A program made the translations under genes and the position numbers. 64,000 nucleotides of DNA, taken from the NCBI RefSeq assembly GCF_002754315.1, contig NZ_PEFE01000001.1:3658001-3722000 (forward strand), given 5' to 3'. This DNA comes from Flavobacterium sp. 11 (lineage in GTDB: Bacteria > Bacteroidota > Bacteroidia > Flavobacteriales > Flavobacteriaceae). Of this stretch, positions 19,286-28,507 are shown piece by piece (position 1 is the stretch's first letter; every line of letters begins with the position of its first letter). A model generated the notes under the pieces. It was not told where the DNA came from. It made no database searches and saw only the letters and a program-made list of their open reading frames with translations.

Positions 19286-19903
19286 TTAAAATTTGTATCC
19301 TAATGAAATTGACAACACACTGTTATTCAGTTTAGAGTCATCACCAGATTCTGTTTTTGCGTTATTAGATAAACCTAAATTATATCTTAAGCCAGCTGAG
19401 ATATTATCTGTAAAGTCATATCCTGCACCAAAATTAAGTCCAAAATCTACCGATTCGAAACTATCTTTAACATCTTCTTCTCCCTCATTTCCATTTACCT
19501 CAGCTACTGTTTTTGCAGCTACTAAAAACCCAACTTGTGGTCCGATTTCTAGATTAAATTTTTCAGCAGCATAATATTTTAACATCAAAGGCACATTTAT
19601 ATAAGACAAATTAATCTTGGCTTCAGCTAAATAAACAGCATTATCAAATTCAAATTCAAACTCATCAATTTTTGTTCCTTGCATCGAATACAAAGCTTCT
19701 GGTTGAAATGTAAGTTTATCTGATAATTTAACCGCTACAAAAGCTCCAACATTAAATCCTGGCTTTAATTTTAGATCCAGACCATCAGTATCACCCGTAA
19801 ATGTAGAAAGATTTAATCCTCCTTTAAGCCCAAATTTTGCTTCTTGTGCATTTGCGAATCCAAATACAAATACTGCTACTGCAGTTAAAATAATTTTTTT
19901 CAT
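19286..19903 (-). CDS. Outer membrane beta-barrel protein (PorT-like family)
   Basis: A 205-residue protein with a signal peptide ending in FGFANAQ, followed by alternating amphipathic strands with GLKGGLNLST, PEALYSMQG and a terminal aromatic (SLGYKF). It fits the outer-membrane beta-barrel group (OMP_b-brl) common in Bacteroidota; the function of individual members is unknown. The ATG at 19903 is chosen because it begins the signal peptide; the frame stays open eight codons further upstream. It is a clear paralog of the next two barrels. Confidence 0.85.
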   Translation of the reverse strand: MKKIILTAVAVFVFGFANAQEAKFGLKGGLNLSTFTGDTDGLDLKLKPGFNVGAFVAVKLSDKLTFQPEALYSMQGTKIDEFEFEFDNAVYLAEAKINLSYINVPLMLKYYAAEKFNLEIGPQVGFLVAAKTVAEVNGNEGEEDVKDSFESVDFGLNFGAGYDFTDNISAGLRYNLGLSNNAKTESGDDSKLNNSVLSISLGYKF

Positions 19904-20170
19904 TTGATTGTTTTTTTCAACAAACATAAGAAAAACCTCAGAATAAGTACTTTTTTTCTATAATAAAAAGTAAAAACTCATTGTAAGTTTATTTTGAGAT
20001 ATTTAATCAATTTTAATTAAATATATGAATTTCAATAATTTAATATCACTTCTCTCACGGAATTTAGTGAGTTTATTTTTTAAAACAATCCAATTAAATT
20101 TAACAATATAAAACTTATAAAAAAAATAGATAGAAAGTTCATTTGAAGAAAATATCGATTTAATTACATA

Positions 20171-20197
20171 AAAAAACCTCCCAAATTGGGAGGTTTA
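20171..20197 (-). terminator. Terminator of the second beta-barrel gene
   Basis: AACCTCCC and GGGAGGTT form a perfect stem around AAATT, with T run on the minus strand. Confidence 0.85.
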
Positions 20198-20218
20198 GAA
20201 TATAACTTTTTTAAAATA

Positions 20219-20809
20219 TTAAAATTTGTAACCTACTGAAATTTGAAAAACAGAATTTTTAGATTCATCTTCTCCGGGGAAAATTTCATCTTGCAAACGT
20301 GTCAAGCCTAAACTATAACGCACACCAATCATAAAGTTTGGCGTAATATCATATCCTGCACCAAAATTCAAACTTACATCGGTTGATTTAAGCTCGTCCT
20401 TAACGTCCTCAGATTCTCCACCGGATTTAGCCTTGGCTGATACTAAAAATCCTATTTGAGGACCTAATTCAAGACTAAAAGCATCCGCTACATAATATTT
20501 AGCCATAACAGGAATAGTAATGTAATCTAATTTCAAATCTCCACTTATCCCCTCAAACTCTAATTCCGTTCCTTGCGCAGAGTACAAAACTTCAGGTTGA
20601 ATCGCGAATTTATTACTAATCATAAATTCTCCAAAAAAACCAACATGAAATCCTACTAAAGATTTAGTATTTACTCCATCTACATCAGCATTAGTAATTG
20701 TGGAGATATTCAAACCTCCTTTAACCCCAAATGCCATATCTGCTTTTTCTTGAGCATTCACAAAACCAAAAGTGAACACCATAACTACCATTAAAATAAT
20801 TTTTTTCAT
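20219..20809 (-). CDS. Outer membrane beta-barrel protein, paralog 2
   Basis: A 196-residue paralog of the 19286-19903 protein. It has a signal peptide (about 1-19, ending FVNAQ), a GVKGGLNIST start, PEVLYSAQG, LELGPQIGFLVSAKA and a final SVGYKF. It has its own terminator, so the two minus-strand barrels are probably separate transcripts created by duplication. Likely an integral outer-membrane protein; no specific function can be assigned. Confidence 0.85.
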   Translation of the reverse strand: MKKIILMVVMVFTFGFVNAQEKADMAFGVKGGLNISTITNADVDGVNTKSLVGFHVGFFGEFMISNKFAIQPEVLYSAQGTELEFEGISGDLKLDYITIPVMAKYYVADAFSLELGPQIGFLVSAKAKSGGESEDVKDELKSTDVSLNFGAGYDITPNFMIGVRYSLGLTRLQDEIFPGEDESKNSVFQISVGYKF

Positions 20810-21137
20810 GATTCATCATTTAAAATTAATACTACCAAAGTTAAAAAAATCAAATAGGAGAAGGCTTATTTGAAAGAAAAACTCGTTGAGTATCAAATAA
20901 ATCAGATTAAAAACAGTAAAAAATATATTTTATAACTATCTGACTGTCATTATTTTATATTTTTAATAAATTTAAAAACATAAAAAACAAGTAAAAACAG
21001 AGCACTTAAAATTGCTTTTGTAATTTATTGGACTAATTTTTGCAAGAATTGGTTTTAAGAAAAATTAGACAATAATACTTAAACAAAATAGTTTTAAGTA
21101 AAAGTCCCAATTCAATTATTAATATAAAAAACAAATT
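20810..21137. other. Divergent intergenic region between beta-barrel genes
   Basis: This 328-base, very AT-rich gap separates two divergently transcribed barrel genes and must hold both promoters. A near-perfect inverted repeat, ACTTAAAC...GTTTTAAGT, lies at about 21080-21103 in front of the plus-strand gene. The TAATTTTTG near 21032 is one base off the -7 consensus. No RNA gene or ORF is supported. Confidence 0.5.
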
Positions 21138-21704
21138 ATGAAGAGAATAATTTTAGTAGCAGTAGTACTTCTTGCCGCGTCTGTAGACATGCAAGCTCAA
21201 TTGGTCAAGTTTGGAATTAAAGCTGGTTTAAACTATGCCAATCAAACTGGAAGCGAAGTGACAATCAATTCGACAAATTACAATTCAACAGATGCTATCA
21301 CCAGTTATCATGCTGGACTAGTAGCCGAGATTAAGTTAACCGATGGTTTTTCAGTTCAGCCTGAATTATTGTACTCTACTCAAGGTGCAACCTATAAGAA
21401 TGCTGCTGAAGAATTCAAAAATGAATTAGGTTACCTGTCTATTCCTGTTTTAGCAAAATTTCATTTGAATAAAACAGTCAGTCTTGATCTTGGACCACAA
21501 GCATCCTTTTTATTGAGCGAAAGAAATGATTTTGATATAGAAAACGCAGAAACTTTTGAGTTTGGTGTAGCAGGAGGATTAGGATTTAATATCACTAAAA
21601 ACTTCTTTTTACAAGGTCGTTATGTACTAGGATTAACTGAAGCGTCAAAAGAGGCTGAAGTTAAAAACTCTGTGGTACAAATATCAGCTGGATTTACGTT
21701 CTAA
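21138..21704 (+). CDS. Outer membrane beta-barrel protein, paralog 3
   Basis: A 188-residue protein with a signal peptide (about 1-20, ending DMQAQ) and the same barrel pattern as its two neighbours: FGIKAGLNYAN, PELLYSTQGATY, LDLGPQASFLLSE and a terminal ISAGFTF. It is transcribed away from them and followed by a strong terminator. Outer-membrane location is inferred; the role is unknown. Confidence 0.85.
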   Translation: MKRIILVAVVLLAASVDMQAQLVKFGIKAGLNYANQTGSEVTINSTNYNSTDAITSYHAGLVAEIKLTDGFSVQPELLYSTQGATYKNAAEEFKNELGYLSIPVLAKFHLNKTVSLDLGPQASFLLSERNDFDIENAETFEFGVAGGLGFNITKNFFLQGRYVLGLTEASKEAEVKNSVVQISAGFTF

Positions 21705-21728
21705 TTCCAATAAAAAAATTAAATTTAT

Positions 21729-21762
21729 CAAAACCGTTCTTTAAATTAGAACGGTTTTTTTA
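21729..21762 (+). terminator. Terminator of the third beta-barrel gene
   Basis: AAACCGTTCT pairs with AGAACGGTTT around a TTAAATT loop, followed by T. Confidence 0.88.
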
Positions 21763-21782
21763 TTTTTACCAAAACTGGAATT

Positions 21783-22196
21783 ATGAAAATTAGTATCATC
21801 AACGGACCAAATCTCAATCTTTTAGGAAAACGCGAACCAGAAGTTTATGGCAGCTTAACTTTTGAAGAATATTTTACGACTTTACAAATAAAATTTCCAA
21901 CAATAGAATTCTCTTATTTTCAAAGTAATATTGAAGGAGAATTAATTGATAAAATTCAGGAATTTGGTTTCACCTACGATGGTATTATTCTAAATGCTGG
22001 CGCTTATACCCACACTTCCATTGGCATTGGTGACGCCATTAAAGCTATCACAACTCCAGTTGTTGAAGTCCATATTTCGAATACATTTTCACGTGAAAGT
22101 TTCAGACATCAGTCCTACATTTCTGGAAATGCAAAAGGAGTAATCTTAGGTTTTGGTTTAAAAAGTTATGAATTGGCTATCCAATCTTTCGTGTAA
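21783..22196 (+). CDS. aroQ: 3-dehydroquinate dehydratase, type II
   Basis: A 137-residue type II enzyme of the shikimate pathway converting 3-dehydroquinate to 3-dehydroshikimate. The start GPNLNLLGKREPEVYG contains the lid Arg17 and catalytic Tyr22. NAGAYTHTS supplies Asn71 and His77, EVHISN supplies His97, and FRHQS the conserved Arg108. Normal length and a dodecamer-type fold are expected. It is a single gene between the barrel genes and the DUF5686 gene. Confidence 0.95.
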   Translation: MKISIINGPNLNLLGKREPEVYGSLTFEEYFTTLQIKFPTIEFSYFQSNIEGELIDKIQEFGFTYDGIILNAGAYTHTSIGIGDAIKAITTPVVEVHISNTFSRESFRHQSYISGNAKGVILGFGLKSYELAIQSFV

Positions 22197-22293
22197 GTCA
22201 CATTTTAGAATAAAAATATTCTTATAAATGTTTAACAAATAATTAATAGCCTCTTTTTAAACTTCTTATATTTTTGTGAAAGAAAAAACTTTC

Positions 22294-24780
22294 ATGAGAA
22301 AATACTACCTACTTCTAATTTCATTGGTATCGCTTACCAACCATGCACAAATAAAAGGAACTGTTTCTGACGAAAAAGGGAATCCCCTACCTTTTGTGAC
22401 TATTTTTCAAGAAGAAACCTATAATGGGACTACCTCAAATGAAGTAGGAAAATATGAACTCAACTTGAAGAAAGCGGAAAAGCAAACAGTAGTATTTCAA
22501 TTTTTAGGTTTTAAAACGCAAAGAATAACAATTCAGACGGATAAATTACCCTATTCATTTGACGTTAAGATGATTGAAGAAAGTTATTCTTTGAACGAAG
22601 TGGTAATCAACACTAAAATAAATCCTGCAATTGCTATCATAAAAAATGCGATTGCCAGTAAAAAAGAAAATACTGAAAAAACAGCACTTTTCAATGCTGA
22701 TTTTTACTCCAGAGGAATTTTCAAACTAAAAAATGCCCCTAAAAAAATATTTGGTCAAAAAATTGGCGATCTGAATGGTTCTTTGGATTCTACAGGAACG
22801 GGAATTATTTCATTGTCTGAAACTTTTTCTAAAATTACTTTTGAGAAACCCAATAATTTAAGAGAAGTCGTAACTGCCTCCAAAGTAAGCGGAAGAGATA
22901 ACGGCTACAGTTACAATACGGCCAGATCTTCGTTTTATGACTTCTATGACAATACGATTGACTTTGGGGTTAATATGATTTCTCCAATCGCAAATAATGC
23001 CTTCAATTATTATAAATATAAACTGGAGAGCACTTTTTATGATGACAATAATCAAATGATTAATAAAATAAAAGTTACTGCAAAACGTGACAGCGAACCT
23101 GTTTTTGAAGGTTACATTTATATTGTTGAAGATTCTTGGGCGATATATGCCGTTGACTTGGATATTAAAGGTTACCGAATGAAAGAAGAATTTGTAGATG
23201 TAATGACCTTAAAACAAAACTTCAGTTACAACAAAAGCAACAAAATATGGGCAAAAAATACCCAAAGTCTCGATATTACAGCCGGAGCCTTTGGAATAAA
23301 ATTCGATGGGAAATATACCTATGTCTACAGTAATTATGAATTTGTAAACTCATTTGCTAAAAAAACGTTTACAAATCAAATTACAAGTGTCGAAATAAAT
23401 TCAAATAAAAAAGATTCTATTTTTTGGAATAGCAACAGACCCATTCCTTTATCAATTGAAGAGAGTAATGATTATATTCGAAAAGACAGTATTTATAAGG
23501 TTCGAAATTCTAAAAAATATTTAGATTCTATTGATGCAAAAGGGAATAAATTCAAACTGCTGAAAATCTTAACGGGTTATACTTATAGAAACAGTTCAGA
23601 GAAAAATTCCTTTAGTTATGAAGGATTGCTAAATCTGGGTTCTCTAAGTTTCAATACTGTACAAGGATATAATTTTGATTCTGGATTTAGATACACCAAC
23701 TGGAAAAATCAGGAAAATAAAGGGATGTACACTTCCATCAGTACAAAACTCAATTATGGTTTTGCTGAAGATCGTTTGCGTATAACAGGACAATTTATCC
23801 ATCGGTTCAACAACCAGAATTATGCCACTTTATACTTAACCGGAGGAAATACAGTGAAACAATTTAATGCAGAACAACCCATTAGTGCTACTATAAATTC
23901 GATAAGTTCATTAGCATTTAAGAACAATTTCATGAAGTTGTATAATCTGGAATCGGCAGCAATTGGGTACAGCCAGGATATTGCAAATGGAGTGAACCTA
24001 AATGGAAAAATAGAATACCAACAACGCAAACCATTATTCAACAACACTGATTTCTCATTTTTTAACAAGGACGATTTATATACTTCGAATAATCCTTTGG
24101 CTCCGGGTGATTTCACAACTCCAGCTTTTGAAAAACATCATTTGATGAAAGCGAATCTAAATGCAAGAATAAATTTTGGAAATAAATATTCTTCCCGTCC
24201 AGACGGAAAATATAATATTAGAAATGAAAAATATCCTACACTATTTTTAGGGTATGAAAAAGGCTTTGCTGCCAATGAAAAAAAATATGAATTTGACCAT
24301 GTAAATGCACGATTAACTTATGATTTAAAATTAGAAAATAAAGGAACTCTAGGAATGAATTTAAAAGCCGGGAAATTCCTGAATGCAGAAAATATCTCCT
24401 TTGTAGATTACAAACATTTCAATGGAAATCAAACACACATAGGCCAGACAGAACGCTACTTGAATGTTTTTAACTTATTGCCTTATTATTCTAACAGTAC
24501 AAATGACCGTTATTTTGAAGCACATGCAGAATACAATGACGAAGGATATTTTATGAATAAAATTCCGTTGTTGAATAAATTAAAATCAACATTAATTCTG
24601 GGTGCTCATACACTTTCTACACCAAATATTAAGCCTTACACTGAGTTCACGGTAGGTTTAAATAATTTAGGATTTGGAAAATTTAAGATGCTAAGAGTTG
24701 ACTATGTACGTTCCTACCAAAATGGATTTCAAGGTGACGGAGTAGTTTTTGGACTTAAATTTTTAAATATTTTAGAGTAA
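22294..24780 (+). CDS. DUF5686 outer-membrane protein with carboxypeptidase-like regulatory domain
   Basis: An 828-residue protein with a signal peptide (MRKYYLLLISL, cleavage near HAQ) and an N-terminal CarboxypepD_reg-like domain (IKGTVSDEKGNPLPFV onward, about 20-95). The large remainder is typical of DUF5686 and ends in a predicted barrel. The role is unknown; surface or outer-membrane location is likely. A GTG at 22276 would add six residues, but it overlaps the -7-like box TATTTTTG (22269-22276), so the ATG at 22294 is preferred. Confidence 0.85.
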   Translation: MRKYYLLLISLVSLTNHAQIKGTVSDEKGNPLPFVTIFQEETYNGTTSNEVGKYELNLKKAEKQTVVFQFLGFKTQRITIQTDKLPYSFDVKMIEESYSLNEVVINTKINPAIAIIKNAIASKKENTEKTALFNADFYSRGIFKLKNAPKKIFGQKIGDLNGSLDSTGTGIISLSETFSKITFEKPNNLREVVTASKVSGRDNGYSYNTARSSFYDFYDNTIDFGVNMISPIANNAFNYYKYKLESTFYDDNNQMINKIKVTAKRDSEPVFEGYIYIVEDSWAIYAVDLDIKGYRMKEEFVDVMTLKQNFSYNKSNKIWAKNTQSLDITAGAFGIKFDGKYTYVYSNYEFVNSFAKKTFTNQITSVEINSNKKDSIFWNSNRPIPLSIEESNDYIRKDSIYKVRNSKKYLDSIDAKGNKFKLLKILTGYTYRNSSEKNSFSYEGLLNLGSLSFNTVQGYNFDSGFRYTNWKNQENKGMYTSISTKLNYGFAEDRLRITGQFIHRFNNQNYATLYLTGGNTVKQFNAEQPISATINSISSLAFKNNFMKLYNLESAAIGYSQDIANGVNLNGKIEYQQRKPLFNNTDFSFFNKDDLYTSNNPLAPGDFTTPAFEKHHLMKANLNARINFGNKYSSRPDGKYNIRNEKYPTLFLGYEKGFAANEKKYEFDHVNARLTYDLKLENKGTLGMNLKAGKFLNAENISFVDYKHFNGNQTHIGQTERYLNVFNLLPYYSNSTNDRYFEAHAEYNDEGYFMNKIPLLNKLKSTLILGAHTLSTPNIKPYTEFTVGLNNLGFGKFKMLRVDYVRSYQNGFQGDGVVFGLKFLNILE

Positions 24781-24793
24781 AACTTCCACAAGA

Positions 24794-24834
24794 AAAAAAG
24801 ACACAAGAAGATTATTTCTTGTGCCTTTTTTTTG
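24794..24834 (+). terminator. Bidirectional terminator between DUF5686 and the cation transporter
   Basis: An ACAAGAA/TTCTTGT stem with A run on one side and T run on the other, between convergent genes. Confidence 0.8.
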
Positions 24835-24868
24835 TCTTATAAATTTCAAAATGAATTAAATTATAAAA

Positions 24869-25735
24869 TTAATTCGGTTCTACATGAATTAAAACATGAC
24901 CTAATTCCGGAATTTCCTCCCGCAACGTATCTTTCAGTTTATGTGCTAAGTCATGCCCTTCTTTTACCGTAATATTCGAATCTACAATTGCATGCAAATC
25001 TACGTGATATTGCATTCCTGCTTTTCTAATAAAACACTTTTCGGTATCTATTATTCCGTCTACTTGAAGTGAAACTATTCTAATTTGCTCAATCAAATCA
25101 TCGTATAAATGTTCATCCATGATTTCGCCCAAAGCAGGTCTAAAAATAAGATAACTGTTATAAAGAATAAATCCTGAAGCAAAAAGTGCTGCCCAATCAT
25201 CGGCTGATTCGTATCCATTTCCTAAAATCAAAGCAATTGAAATCCCAAGAAATGCCGCTACCGATGTTATTGCATCGCTACGATGGTGCCAAGCATCAGC
25301 TCTTAATGAGGAACTATTTGTTTGAATACTTCTTTTCATCACTACTCGAAAGGAATACTCTTTCCAAATAATTATTGCTCCAAGAACGATTAATGTCCAT
25401 GGTTTTGGCAATTCATGTGGCGTACCAATATTGATGATACTTTCATAAGCGATGATGGTAGCTGAAGTGATTAAGAAACCAACAACTAAAAAAGTGATTA
25501 AAGGCTCTGCCCTTCCATGTCCGTAAGGATGATTTTTATCTGCAGGTTTATTCGAATATTTTATTCCAAATAAAACTAAAAATGAAGCAAAAATATCCGT
25601 GGTAGATTCAATTGCGTCCGCTATTAAAGCATACGAATTTCCAAAAAAACCTGCCAGCCCTTTAATAATGGCCAAAGATGTATTTCCAATAATACTAAAA
25701 TAAGTGGCCTTTATCGCTGTTTGTTCCGTTGACAT
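24869..25735 (-). CDS. Cation diffusion facilitator family transporter
   Basis: A 288-residue CDF (Zn/Fe/Mn efflux) transporter. Six membrane spans fill residues 10-205 and a cytoplasmic ferredoxin-like domain follows. Metal-site motifs are visible: DAIESTTD in span 2 and HHRSDA in span 5, giving D-xxx-D and H-xxx-D pairs, with HPYGHGR in between. It exports divalent metals by proton antiport; the H/D pattern suggests a zinc or iron group but is not decisive. Confidence 0.9.
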   Translation of the reverse strand: MSTEQTAIKATYFSIIGNTSLAIIKGLAGFFGNSYALIADAIESTTDIFASFLVLFGIKYSNKPADKNHPYGHGRAEPLITFLVVGFLITSATIIAYESIINIGTPHELPKPWTLIVLGAIIIWKEYSFRVVMKRSIQTNSSSLRADAWHHRSDAITSVAAFLGISIALILGNGYESADDWAALFASGFILYNSYLIFRPALGEIMDEHLYDDLIEQIRIVSLQVDGIIDTEKCFIRKAGMQYHVDLHAIVDSNITVKEGHDLAHKLKDTLREEIPELGHVLIHVEPN

Positions 25736-25763
25736 GCTCTTTTTCTAAAGATGAATTAAAATT

Positions 25764-25826
25764 AAAAACGTTTAAGTAAACCGTATTGAATGGTTAGATT
25801 CAAATCCTATTTGGTTTACTTAAACG
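25764..25826 (-). terminator. Long-loop hairpin after murA
   Basis: A perfect 14-bp inverted repeat, CGTTTAAGTAAACC (25769-25782) and its complement (25813-25826), encloses a 30-base loop. On the minus strand five T follow, so it probably terminates murA. The loop is unusually large. Confidence 0.65.
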
Positions 25827-25850
25827 ATATTTTGTAATTATTTATTTGAT

Positions 25851-27161
25851 TTATGCACGTACAATATTAGCTCCAATAGCTCTCAATCGTTCGTCAATGC
25901 GCTCGTACCCTCTGTCAATTTGTTCAATATTCTGAATGGTACTCGTTCCTTTTGCTGAAAGCGCTGCAATTAACAATGAGATTCCCGCACGAATATCTGG
26001 TGAAGACATTGTGGTGGCTTTCAATTGTGATTTGAAATCGTGCCCCATAACAACGGCACGATGTGGATCACACAACATAATTTTAGCCCCCATATCGATT
26101 AATTTATCCACAAAGAACAATCTGCTTTCAAACATTTTTTGATGAATCAATACATCACCTCTCGCTTGAGTCGCAACTACAAGAACAATACTCAATAAAT
26201 CCGGAGTAAATCCAGGCCAAGGAGCATCTGCAATTGTTAAAATAGAACCATCAATATCTGTTTTTACTTCATATCCATCTACGTGAGCAGGAATGTAAAT
26301 ATCATCTCCTTTACGCTCCAGGGTAATTCCAAGTTTTCTAAAAGTATTAGGAATTACTCCTAAATTATCCCAACTTACATCTTTTATCGTGATTTCTGAT
26401 TTTGTCATTGCAGCAAGACCAATCCAACTTCCTATTTCAATCATATCAGGAAGAATTCTATGCTCACAACCACCTAAACTTTCAACACCTTCAATAGTCA
26501 ATAAGTTAGACCCAACGCCTGTAATTTTAGCTCCCATGGAGTTTAACATCTTACACAATTGTTGTAAATAAGGTTCACAAGCAGCATTATAAACTGTTGT
26601 TTTTCCTTTGGCCAAAACGGCAGCCATAACAATATTTGCTGTTCCGGTAACTGAAGCTTCGTCCAATAACATATCGGCACCTTTCAATCCTTTAGGCGCT
26701 TCTACACCATAAAAATGATCTTCTCTATTGTAACGGAATTTTGCTCCAAGATTTATAAATCCTTCAAAGTGAGTATCTAATCTTCTACGTCCAATTTTAT
26801 CACCACCTGGTTTTGGAATATATCCTTTTCCAAATCTTGCCAAAAGTGGTCCAACAATCATAATCGATCCACGAAGAGAACCGCCTTCTTTCTTGAATGC
26901 TTCGGTTTCTAAATACTGAATATTCACTTCATCAGCTTGAAAAGTATACGAGCCAGATCCTGTTTTTTGGATTTTAACTCCTAAGTTTCCTAAAAGTGTA
27001 ATTAGTTTATTGATGTCAATAATATCAGGAATATTATTAATAATCACTTTTTCAGGGGTTAAAAGAACAGCACATAAAATTTGTAATGCTTCATTTTTGG
27101 CTCCTTGTGGCGTGATTTCTCCTTTAAGACTAATGCCGCCTTCTATTTTAAAAATTCCCAT
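25851..27161 (-). CDS. murA: UDP-N-acetylglucosamine 1-carboxyvinyltransferase
   Basis: A 436-residue EPSP-synthase-fold enzyme. It transfers enolpyruvate from PEP to UDP-GlcNAc, the first committed step of peptidoglycan synthesis. Conserved features include QGAKNEALQ (catalytic Lys22-Asn23), RGSIMIVGPLLARFG and the fosfomycin loop KPGGDKIGRRRLD. In that loop the usual cysteine is Asp121. Asp at this position is known from mycobacteria, Chlamydia and others to retain activity while preventing covalent fosfomycin attack. It lies downstream of the DUF4290 gene in the same direction. Confidence 0.96.
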   Translation of the reverse strand: MGIFKIEGGISLKGEITPQGAKNEALQILCAVLLTPEKVIINNIPDIIDINKLITLLGNLGVKIQKTGSGSYTFQADEVNIQYLETEAFKKEGGSLRGSIMIVGPLLARFGKGYIPKPGGDKIGRRRLDTHFEGFINLGAKFRYNREDHFYGVEAPKGLKGADMLLDEASVTGTANIVMAAVLAKGKTTVYNAACEPYLQQLCKMLNSMGAKITGVGSNLLTIEGVESLGGCEHRILPDMIEIGSWIGLAAMTKSEITIKDVSWDNLGVIPNTFRKLGITLERKGDDIYIPAHVDGYEVKTDIDGSILTIADAPWPGFTPDLLSIVLVVATQARGDVLIHQKMFESRLFFVDKLIDMGAKIMLCDPHRAVVMGHDFKSQLKATTMSSPDIRAGISLLIAALSAKGTSTIQNIEQIDRGYERIDERLRAIGANIVRA

Positions 27162-27260
27162 ATTTTTTTACAATTATGAATTATGAATGAATAAACTATG
27201 AATTGATAAACTACGGTTTTTTAAACTCATAACTTATAATTGATACCTTATAACTAAATT

Positions 27261-27986
27261 TTACAACGGTTTTCTATTTTGATTTTTGTGAATCGGATTT
27301 GGTTTTCCAGTTTTTGTATTCTTATTACTTTGAATTTTTGGAGGACCAGCCGGTGAGATTTTATTAGAAACTCGCTTATTGGTTCGCAATAAATCAGTGG
27401 TATTAAGAAGCTCTTCGGTACTTTGAAGCAAATTCAATTTACCGCCTGACAATTCATATAAATGTTCGAAAATAACATCATCCTTAACAGTGTCTTTGTT
27501 CCAACTCAAATAGGATTTTTTCATGTGATTAGCAATAACTTTCACTAAAGCACTTTTCATTTCACCATCTTCCCATTTATTGGCTACATCAATCATGTAT
27601 TTTATGTTGTTGCCATAGTATCTGTATTTTGGAAAATTCTGAGGATAACTTAACACATCCGGTTTCAATTGTAATACTTCACGGGATGGAATTGGATATG
27701 GAGAATCAGCCACTAATTTAAAATCAGACATAATAAAAATCTGATCCCACAACTTGTGCTGAAAATCAGGAACATCACGCAAATGTGGATTCAAACTTCC
27801 CATAACCTGAATAATGTATTTTGCCGCTTTATTGCGTTCTACATCATCTTCAATTTTGGTCGCTTGATCAATTAGTTTTTGCAAATGGCGTCCATATTCT
27901 GGAATAATCAAATGCGATCTTTCCGCATTATATTCCAAATGATGCACCACATCGTTCGAGTTTTCTTTAATATATTTTGAATTCAT
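27261..27986 (-). CDS. DUF4290 domain protein
   Basis: A 241-residue soluble protein of the Bacteroidota DUF4290 family, with VHHLEYNAERSHLIIPEYG and VMGSLNPHLRDVPDFQHKLWDQ near the start and a basic, Asn/Lys/Pro-rich tail (about 205-241). The frame is open to an ATG at 28037. The ATG at 27986 (MNSKYIKENSND) is preferred because homologs as I recall them begin there. It sits between DUF493 and murA genes in one direction, likely one transcription unit. Function unknown. Confidence 0.85.
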   Translation of the reverse strand: MNSKYIKENSNDVVHHLEYNAERSHLIIPEYGRHLQKLIDQATKIEDDVERNKAAKYIIQVMGSLNPHLRDVPDFQHKLWDQIFIMSDFKLVADSPYPIPSREVLQLKPDVLSYPQNFPKYRYYGNNIKYMIDVANKWEDGEMKSALVKVIANHMKKSYLSWNKDTVKDDVIFEHLYELSGGKLNLLQSTEELLNTTDLLRTNKRVSNKISPAGPPKIQSNKNTKTGKPNPIHKNQNRKPL

Positions 27987-28075
27987 ATTCGAATGTATAT
28001 TTTTTAATCTTACATGCTCTTTTTCGAAGATTTGCAATCATTCGATTGTATATGCATCAAAATTTAGTTTTATAT

Positions 28076-28360
28076 CTAAAGAGAAATAATTCCCTTAATG
28101 GTAGAAACTTCTAGGTATTTATCTACTATTTCTTGTGAATCTTTCATGGTTACGTCAACAGATATACTGGTAAACTTACCCGTCTTAGATTTTGTCGTTT
28201 TTATGACCGCTCCCATACAATCAAAAGCCAGTTGAACACGTTCGATATTGTCCTCTTCAGTTGGCACAATAAACTTAAACAAGTATTCTGCAGGCCATGT
28301 ATTGCTCATGTCCAACTCTACTTTTAATCTATCATAAAATTCTTGAGTGTTCTTATCCAT
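28076..28360 (-). CDS. DUF493 (YbeD-like) protein
   Basis: A 94-residue ferredoxin-like regulatory-type protein. It contains WPAEYLFKFIVP near residue 18 and the C-terminal SVDVTMKDSQEIVDKYLEVSTIKGIISL, matching YbeD/DUF493. In E. coli YbeD sits near lipB; here it heads the DUF4290-murA group. Its role is not known; an ACT-like ligand-binding fold is known for the family. Confidence 0.88.
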   Translation of the reverse strand: MDKNTQEFYDRLKVELDMSNTWPAEYLFKFIVPTEEDNIERVQLAFDCMGAVIKTTKSKTGKFTSISVDVTMKDSQEIVDKYLEVSTIKGIISL

Positions 28361-28482
28361 TTTTCATTTAAAAATAAAGGCAAATATACTGTTTCAAACG
28401 TAAATTATGAATTTTGAATTATGATTTTTTACCTAATATTATTTTAACCGCAATCATTTTTTCAAATCCCAATAAGTTTAAG

Positions 28483-28490
28483 TAAATTTG
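28483..28490 (+). promoter_or_regulatory. -7 element upstream of the P-loop ATPase
   Basis: TAAATTTG lies 17 bases before the GTG start, giving a very short leader. The -33 region has TTC rather than TTG. The position supports the GTG start. Confidence 0.45.
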
Positions 28491-28507
28491 CCCCTTATTT
28501 TTTAAAG

